Shown one piece after another: positions 57,796 to 64,000 of a stretch of 64,000 nt of DNA. Every line of letters starts with the position of its first letter. Within the stretch, counting starts at the first letter, position 1. A model generated the notes under the pieces. The model saw nothing but the letters and a program-made list of their open reading frames with translations. It was not told the DNA's origin and did not search any database. The stretch comes from Dactylis glomerata (taxonomy: Eukaryota; Streptophyta; Magnoliopsida; Poales; Poaceae). The stretch spans positions 310,001-374,000 of the forward strand of contig QXEO01002089.1 of the NCBI GenBank assembly GCA_007115705.1. The letters run 5' to 3'. A program made the position numbers and the translations under genes.

Positions 57796-59464
57796 TGCTG
57801 GCGTGTGGGTGACAGCACCAGAAGATTCCTTGTGCGTGGTGAATGACCGGCCCGTTGGGAACCCCAAGAGGAAGGTATGATGAGTATAGCAGCTAGTTTT
57901 CCCTCAGTTAAGAAACCAAGGTATGTCGATCTTGGAGAGGAGAGACAAACGACTGAAGGTGATGCGGACTGGCTTAGCGACAGCTTCGGACAATTTATAT
58001 ATGGCGCCTCGTCCAAGCTTTGCTTTGCTAGCAGCAACGTGGAACCTGCACACAACACAACCAAGTAATTTGTTCCCAACTTGCGATGAGGTTGTCAATC
58101 TCACCGGTTTGCTTGAAACAAAGGTTATGAGCGTATCAAGTGGAAAACAGTAGAAAGTATGTGAGTAAAATAACAGTGCGAGTAAAGTAAGCAGGTGATA
58201 GCAATATGATGGAAATAGGACCGGGGTCCACAGTTCACTAGTGGTGTCTCTCCATAAGATAAATAACACATGCTGGGTAAACAAATTACAGTTGGGCAAT
58301 TGATAGAATAAAGATAACGTGATATGTCAGGAAGATCACTATGAGATTTACTCTGGGCATTACAACAAAATACATAGACCGCCATCCAACTGCATCTATG
58401 ACTAATAATCCACTTGTGGCGAATCAATCCGAGAACTCCACAAGTATTAAGTTGCGAACAACAGATAATTGCATTAAGCAAAGTGTGTAATGTAAACAAA
58501 GCATATGCCCTTGAGCATATGAATGTTGTTTTCTCCCTAGTAGCAACAACACATCTACAACCTTAGAGGTTTCTGTCACTCCCCCTGGTTAAATAGAGGC
58601 ATGAACCCACTATCGAGCATAAATACCCCCTCTTGGAGTCACTAGCAACTACTCGGCCAAGATAGCTACTAACAACGGAGAGCATGCAAGATCATAAACA
58701 ACATAGAGATAACAAAAGATATATTTCAGTACAGAAACTCAATCATAACACTAATATTCATCGGATCCCAACAAACCAAACATGTAGAATTACATAATGG
58801 TGATCTCAATCATGTAGAGCAGCTCATGAGATCTAAACATGAAGCACATGGTGGAGAAGACAACCATCTAGCTACTGCTATGGACCCATAGTCCAAGGTA
58901 GACTACTCACTCATCGCTCTGGAGGCAAGCATGGCGATGAAGAAGACCTCCGGTGGCGATTCCCCTCTCTGGCAGGGTGCCGGGAAGAGCTTCTGGACCC
59001 TCCCGATCTTCAGGTCGACGGCGGCGGCGGATCGCGATGTGTTCTAGAAAAGTGATCGGGTCCTTAGGTTTTTCCCGTCGAGGGGTCTTTATAGGCGAAG
59101 GGGCGATGTCAGAGGTGGGGCCAGGTGGCCTCACACCTGGCTAGCGCGGCCCAGGCCCTGGCCGCGCCGGCCTGGTGTGTGGGGCCCCTGTGGCCCCCCT
59201 CCTACTCTCCTTCGGATCTCTGGAAGCTCCCGGACAAAATAAGACTTCAGGAACTCGTTTCGTCCAATTCCGAGAATATTTCCTGTGTATCACTTCTGAA
59301 ACACAAAAATAGCAGAAAACAGGGAACTGGCACTGTGGCAACTTGTTAGTAGGTTAGTTCCGGAAAATGCATAAAAGTGCCACGAAGTGTAACGAAACAT
59401 TGGGAAAATGGTGTAAAAACAAGCATGGAGCATCAAAAATTATAGATACGTTGGAGACGTATCA
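57796..59464 (-). repeat. 5' LTR of element B
   Basis: 1669 bp, minus-strand TGATACGTCTCCAACG at 59464 to CGCCAGCA at 57796. The TATA-like CTATAAAGAC is near 59086-59095 and the hairpin at 59129-59182. Confidence 0.92.
59129..59182 (-). promoter_or_regulatory. GC-rich promoter-proximal hairpin in 5' LTR of B
   Basis: Arms CCTCACACCTGGC and GGCCTGGTGTGTGG face each other around CCAGGCCCTGG, about 35 bp upstream (element sense) of the TATA-like box. It is missing from the 3' LTR. Confidence 0.6.
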
Positions 59465-59529
59465 CTAATCTAAGCCATGCATAATTCATGGTGGAAATTT
59501 ACAGCATGCCTATAGTGGACATTCGACGA

Positions 59530-60961
59530 TGATACGTCTCAAACGTATCTATAATTTTTGATGCTCCATGCTTGTTTTTGCACCATTTGCCTTGTGTTTT
59601 GTTACACTTTGTGGCGTTTTTATGCGATTTCCGGAACTAACCTATTGACAAGATGCCACAGTGCCAGTTCCCTATTTTCTGCTGTTTTTGTGTTTCAGAA
59701 AAGCTACACAGGAAATATTCTCAGAATTGGACGAAACAAAAGCCAGAAGTCTTATTTTTCCCGGAAGCTTCCCGAAGACCGAAAGAGAGCCGGAGGGGGG
59801 CCAGAGGATGACCTCACACATAGGTGGCGTGGCCCAGGCCCTGGCCGCGCCACCCTGGTGTGAGGAGCCCCTGGCTGCCCCCTGACGACGCCCCTTTGCC
59901 TATATAAAGCCTCGGGACGGAAAACCCTAGAGGAGTCGACGTTTTTCCCAGAACAGTTCCGCAGCTCCGCCGCCATCGAAGATAAATTTTGGGGGACAGA
60001 AGTCTCTGTTCCGGCACCCTGCTGGGATGGGGAAGTGCCCCCAGAGCAATCTCCATCGGTCTCCATCGCCGTCTCCGCCGTCTCCATCGACCTCACCGCC
60101 AGCTCCATCAACCTTGCTCTCTCCTATGATGAGGAGGGAGTAGTTCATCCCCGGGGCTGAGGGCTCTACCGGTAACTATGTGGTTCACCTCTCTCTCCCA
60201 TGATGTGATCTTTATGTGATCGTGAGCTTTGTACCTAGTTGAATTGGTAGATGTTATTATTCAGATATTATGCTACTCCTATGCTTTATTATTGTACTCT
60301 CCGGAGATACCTCATATCATGGTGTAAATGTGACTAGTGTGTGCATCATGTGTATCGTTTTGGTTAATGTCTCTATGAATATGGTGTTTGTTGGAACCAT
60401 CTAGTGCATTTACGGTGATAGTGTGGGACAATCTAGTTTGGGTACATACGGACTTTGAGGAGTGCTTCGTAGCCCTACGCATGATTATTGTATGTTTTCC
60501 ATTGGAGAATTGTTTGAGTTGCATATTGATGATAGCATCTATTGGTTCAATTATGTTATATTTGTTGGGAGTGTGTCCACTACTGAAAGTATGATCCCTA
60601 GGCCTTGTTTCCAAGCATTGCACACCGTTTACTTCCTGTTTTGTTACATGTTTGCTTGCAGCGATACTTATTCCATATGGCATTTACTACTCATTATCAT
60701 CACTACTACTTGTATTTCACTATCTCTTCGCCGAACTAGTGCACCTATACATCTGACAAGTGTATTGGGTGTGTTGGGGACATAAGAGACTTTCTGTATC
60801 GTAATTGTAGGGTTGTTTGAGAGGGATAGCTTTGACCTCTTCCTCCCTGAGTTTGATAAACCTTGGGTGATCCAATTAAGGGAAACTTGCTGCTGTTCTA
60901 CAAACCTCTGCACTTGGAGGCCCAACACTGTCTACAAGAACAGACACGTGCGTAGACATCA
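59530..60961 (+). repeat. 5' LTR of element C
   Basis: 1432 bp, TGATACGTCTCAAACG...CGTAGACATCA. Hairpin at 59812-59865 and TATATAAAG at 59901-59909. Confidence 0.85.
59812..59865 (+). promoter_or_regulatory. GC-rich promoter-proximal hairpin in LTR of C
   Basis: The best-paired of the four: arms CCTCACACATAGGTGGCG and CGCCACCCTGGTGTGAGG with a GGCCCAGGCCCTGGCC centre, ending 35 bp before the TATA box. Confidence 0.65.
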
Positions 60962-60971
60962 AGCTCTTTTC

Positions 60972-60989
60972 TGGCGCCGTTGCCGGGGA
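60972..60989 (+). other. Primer binding site of element C
   Basis: TGGCGCCGTTGCCGGGGA is a perfect complement of the tRNA-Asp 3' end. Confidence 0.88.
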
Positions 60990-61102
60990 GGTAAGGTAAA
61001 AGGTACTCGCATCCTCCTGTGTGAGTGCTCGGAGTTATTTCCTTTAGATTCTGCAATTACATCTTTTTTGTTTCTTGTTTATATTTTCACTAGTTAGGCT
61101 TA

Positions 61103-61276
61103 ATGGAAAACAAAGAGTTCTTTAGTCTTTTTCCTGATTTTAGATTTGAAGAGAAAATTGAAAATCCTTTGGAGCTTATTTCGCATAGCAATGTTATTAA
61201 TACGAATGCTTTGAATACCGTTAATGCTAATGCTATAGAAAAGTCTAAGCTTGGGGAAGCTGGTTTTGTTAAGTGA
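61103..61276 (+). pseudogene. N-terminus of element C gag-like ORF, cut by D
   Basis: ATG 61103 opens 57 codons beginning MENKEFFSLFPDF, and the stop TGA is formed by the first bases of element D. It is acidic and Asn-rich with no domain visible. Position after the primer site suggests gag. A polypurine-like AAGCTTGGGGAAGC lies within it (61247). Confidence 0.6.
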
Positions 61277-61743
61277 CGAGGGTTAACTTGACAAATGTCC
61301 TAGATGAAGGACTTAGGATCGGGGGAAGAGCAACGACTAGAGATTCTGGGATCGAGATTGGCACACGATGTACCCAGGTTCACGTCCCCGCGGTGGAGGA
61401 TCGCTACATCCTGCTAGCAATCTAGTATATAATCACAATGTTTACATGGAGCCGCCGTAGGCGGAGATTTGTATCTGTCTAATCTATCTTGTATCTCTAA
61501 TATTGTGTGTCTATGATATTCGATGTCTATGAGATATCTTGAGTTGTGTCCCTCTAGAGGCGCCCCTGCCTGGCTTTATATATGCAACCGAGCTAAGGTT
61601 TTACAAGTGTCCTAGTCGAATACGGATTAGAGCCTCCTTCTTCGCCTCCAAGTCAATCTTTGAGTCCTTGTGCTAGTCCACCTCCATAATGGGCCGAACC
61701 CGGTATACTAATCCGTGGGTACCCAAAGGGCATATCCATGTCA
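61274..61743 (-). repeat. 3' LTR of element D
   Basis: 470 bp; on the minus strand TGACATGGATATGCCC...AACCCTCGTCA. A TATATAAAG box is at 61574-61582 (minus). The last ~50 bp match the end of T1's LTR. Confidence 0.88.
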
Positions 61744-63877
61744 GTAGCCCCCGAGACTCAATTCGAGTTGCAGACTCGGGTTGAGTCTCCAAACTTCAAA
61801 TCTTCATCCATCTTTAAATGCTTCAATCTTCGACTTCATATAACTTCGACTTCTGGAAATCTTCGATTTCTTCAATCTTCGACTTCTTGAATTTTTGACT
61901 TCAATTCGACCTCCTGAAATCTTTGATTTCTCCAATTTTTGACTTCAACTCTTCGACTTCCTGAAACCTTCGGGTTCTTGAATCCGTACTCCCGATGGGA
62001 GTGAAATGTCGAGTCCATGGACTCGAAATTTTCTTCCTCGTCCTTCTCGAAGTATTTCTTCATCGGGTGCGCGACCAGCGCTCCCGATGGGAGTAGCCCC
62101 CGAGGCTATGGTCGGATACTTGTAGTCGATCATAGGCTCCAATTTCCTTCTTCTTCATCTCTTCTTTGTTCAAATCTTCTTCTTCATCTTTTTTTTGTTG
62201 AATTCTTTCTCAAAATTTTCTTTCTATCGGGTGCGCTGCCAGCGCTCCCGATGGGAGTAGCCCCCGAGTCTATGTTCGGGTACTTGTAGCCGGGCATAGA
62301 CTCAAGTTGTACTACTCGAAGATGTTCGGCTCTTTGATGACTTTGATGAATTTGTTGACTCCTGCAGAAAATATGAAGAATTGTGAAATACTTTGTCTCT
62401 CGAAGAAATATTGCATTTGTAGATTGCAATGATGATGATGATGTATGTAAAATAAAAACTCGATGTTTTTTGTGCAATTTTTGTTGCTCGTACGTAAGAC
62501 CCTTTCGTTAGCCTGATGCACTTCACGGCTCGATCAGCTACTCGGGTCAGACGTAAATCGATGCGTGTGCCGCATTTGAATTTGAAGATACTTGCTAAGC
62601 CTTTTTGTTAACCTGGCACCCAAGATTTTGGCATTGCCAACCGTTAGTCGAGCTTCATGCGACTGTAAACTAAATTGACAAGTATTCGACAAGGAACGCC
62701 AGCTAGCTACTAGGGCTTTCACAATTTTTTTTCGAAGTCAATGATATGCAAGATGATTTATCATGGCGGAACCCCCGAGTGTCGGTTGCGGCGAAAGTAA
62801 ATGAAAATTGACTCTTGGAAGAGGAAAACTTAGCTTTTATCGGGTGTGGTGTAGTCGGCGCGGCGTAGTCGCTGATGACGCAGTCGAGGTAGACGCAGAT
62901 GTAGTCGATGCAGCGGATCGAAGTCGTGGTCGTAGAGGCCGGCGAGTTGATGTCGTAGAATCACAACCACGATCGGAGGCGAAGTTGTTGTCGAGCCCCC
63001 GATCGTTGTCGTGATCGCCGCATTGCCGATGTCGATGAAGTCACGGGTCTTGAAGGTGATTTTCCACACTCCGGGGTGAGTTGATGTCGAGCCCCCGAGC
63101 GTCGCCGATAGTTTGCGTGAGTACGCGACGATGAGCCCCCGAGCGTAGCAAGCCGCAGTTGACGCAGATGTAATCGACGATGTTGAAGACGAAGTAGTCG
63201 AAATATTTTTCTTCGAATTGTCTGCGCAGCGTACTCGAAATATTTTTCTCTCCAAGTTATTCGCGTATCCCTGATACGTCGCCGGGCATGCGTAAGCTAG
63301 GAGCTTGATCTTGATTTTTCTTCCTTGACGTGTAGCAGAACGAACTGTACTAGCAATCCTTTGCCAATTCTACTTTTTTTTGTATCTTCCGGATCAACCA
63401 AGGACTCAATGATCTTTTGTATACGCATCAGGTAATCACTTTCCGGCTTCAACTCGAATTGCGGTCTCCAGGTACCTCCAATCAACCCGAAAATATCGAG
63501 CAGTCCAGACAGCCATCTGATCTGAACTGGTATCGACTAAACCAACCAAAAGTAGCTAGTTCCGATGTGAATCTTGATAGCTGAATTGGATATTGGAAAT
63601 CATGTAGAATTTTCTTCATGGTCGTTGCTTGATTTCTCTCTACTATTTTGGCTCTTTGCTTCATATACCTTTGGCTGTACGCGTTGTCGATCTTGACGTC
63701 ACTTTTTTTTTGAACGATACTCGCAGATTTGACCTTGCTATTGAAGATGATCCGACGAGATGCAATCTCGCTGCTGTTGGTAGCCAAAAAATTTGTCGAT
63801 CTTGTCGACAAAAAATTTGAAGGATCCCGCCCGGATAACAAAATCCAGTCGCCGCGATCCCCACGGTCGGCGCCAAT
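61744..63877 (-). other. Interior of element D
   Basis: No gene recognised. It holds repeated CTTCGACTTC-type pyrimidine runs (61800-61970) and three GCTCCCGATGGGAG-type blocks, two of which (62080 and 62243) extend through AGTAGCCCCCGAG to TACTTGTAG. GCCCCCGAG motifs are also scattered (62773, 63091, 63134). Region 62830-63200 is built of short TCGATG/GTAGTCG-like units. The primer site is at its right end. Confidence 0.7.
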
Positions 63878-64000
63878 TGACGAGGGTTAACTCGACAAAT
63901 GTCCTAGATGAAGGACTTAGGATCGGGGGAAGAGCAACGACTAGAGATTCTGGGACCGAGATTGGCACACGATGTACCCAGGTTCACATCCCCACGGTGG
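63878..64000 (-). repeat. 5' LTR of element D, partial
   Basis: The first 123 bases on the plus strand match 61274-61396 with a handful of differences; the remainder is outside the window. Confidence 0.88.

Larger units (their letters stand above)
47435..59464 (-). mobile_element. Gypsy LTR element B, complete, no pol
   Basis: LTRs at 47435-49041 and 57796-59464 with duplication CTAAT (47430-47434, 59465-59469). Primer site and gag-protease are at the right, polypurine tract at the left. The interior after protease is non-coding, apart from an inserted solo LTR (51358-54909). Reverse transcriptase and integrase are absent, so it would need a partner element. Hand count gives about 43 LTR substitutions in 1607 bp (2.7%) plus a 62-bp deletion in the 3' copy. 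Confidence 0.92.
43054..59529 (+). mobile_element. Gypsy LTR element A, interrupted by B and C
   Basis: A 5' LTR, a tRNA-Asp-type primer site, one unrecognised ORF and a long non-coding interior. The interior continues across B (target duplication CTAAT at 47430-47434 and 59465-59469) and is cut again at 59530 by C. Non-coding parts match those of B closely, so A and B are the same family, but A has a different ORF. No pol is seen, so it is probably non-autonomous. The 3' LTR lies outside the window. Confidence 0.82.
59530..64000 (+). mobile_element. Gypsy LTR element C, 5' part, interrupted by D
   Basis: 5' LTR, a perfect tRNA-Asp-type primer site and the start of a gag-like frame. It inserted into A after ATTCGACGA; the 5 bases GACGA would be the duplication. 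Element D cuts the gag frame at 61274 and the rest lies outside the window. The LTR shares its first ~200 bp and promoter region with A, E and B but differs downstream, so C is a related but distinct subfamily. Confidence 0.82.
61274..64000 (-). mobile_element. Small Tat-like non-autonomous element D, cut by window edge
   Basis: Left LTR 61274-61743 and the start of the matching right LTR from 63878 enclose only 2.1 kb. LTR ends, primer site (minus strand, 63859-63876) and polypurine tract match T1's, but the LTR middle differs. No gag or pol is seen. It is best read as a non-autonomous element that borrows Tat-type proteins. The preceding TTAAG (61269-61273) is the possible target duplication. 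Confidence 0.82.

Noticed and set aside
59530..60961. Reading this LTR as the 3' LTR of element A
   Set aside because: It is not preceded by a polypurine tract, it breaks A's interior after ATTCGACGA, it is 1432 bp with a different second half, and it is followed by a primer site and a gag-like start.
62808..63255. Short TCGATG/GTAGTCG-like repeats that might suggest a CRISPR-like or satellite array
   Set aside because: Unit length and spacing are irregular, there are no conserved repeats with unique spacers, and the context is a plant retroelement interior.

Overview
The window is repeat-rich nuclear DNA from a plant, most likely a pooid grass (Triticeae, Avena, Lolium or a relative). The reasons are a BARE/Angela-like Ty1/copia LTR beginning near GGAAATATGCCCTAGAGGC, LTRs of the grass gypsy type beginning TGATACGTCTC, and almost no host gene. 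The lineage is inferred from remembered families; no search was run. Nearly all 64 kb is LTR retrotransposons nested inside each other, plus one Helitron and one broken CCHC/DUF4283-type gene.

Left edge (1-6583): the 5' part of a minus-strand gypsy element (E: LTR, tRNA-Asp-type primer site, gag-protease), then a minus-strand zinc-knuckle/DUF4283 pseudogene (3899-6543). Its probable promoter lies about 30 kb away, right of 36795, because a Tat-type gypsy element (T1, 6584-36790, target duplication ACTGC) landed in its 5' leader.

Middle (6584-36795): T1 carries one long plus-strand gag-pol frame with nine internal stops. Antisense to it, between pol and the 3' LTR, is a 192-codon frame for a protein with two AT-hooks and a B3-like DNA-binding domain. 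A minus-strand Tekay/Del chromovirus (13612-34995, duplication GTTCG) split that frame between codons 137 and 139. The chromovirus has an extra 260-residue acidic coiled-coil ORF before gag. It is itself interrupted inside RNase H by a defective Angela-like copia element (19119-27545, duplication TGGAA). LTR divergence by hand count falls inward: about 2.1%, 1.8% and 0.9%.

Right (36796-64000): 0.9 kb of non-element flank, then a copia element X (SIRE/Maximus-like gag-pol) whose LTR contains a 996-bp non-autonomous Helitron. X is interrupted in integrase by gypsy element A (43054 on). A has an unrecognised 197-residue ORF where relatives carry gag-protease. A holds the minus-strand element B (47435-59464, duplication CTAAT), and B holds a solo Tekay-type LTR (51358-54909, duplication CTCAT). 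A is hit again at 59530 by element C, and C at 61274 by D, a small minus-strand element with Tat-like termini and no pol. C and D run off the right edge.

The most interesting items are the antisense AT-hook/B3 gene in T1 with its own TATA box and telo-box-like motifs; a GC-rich hairpin about 35 bp upstream of the TATA box in four gypsy LTRs; the replaced ORF in A; and the extra ORF in the chromovirus. I saw no tRNA, rRNA or CRISPR features and no intact host gene.
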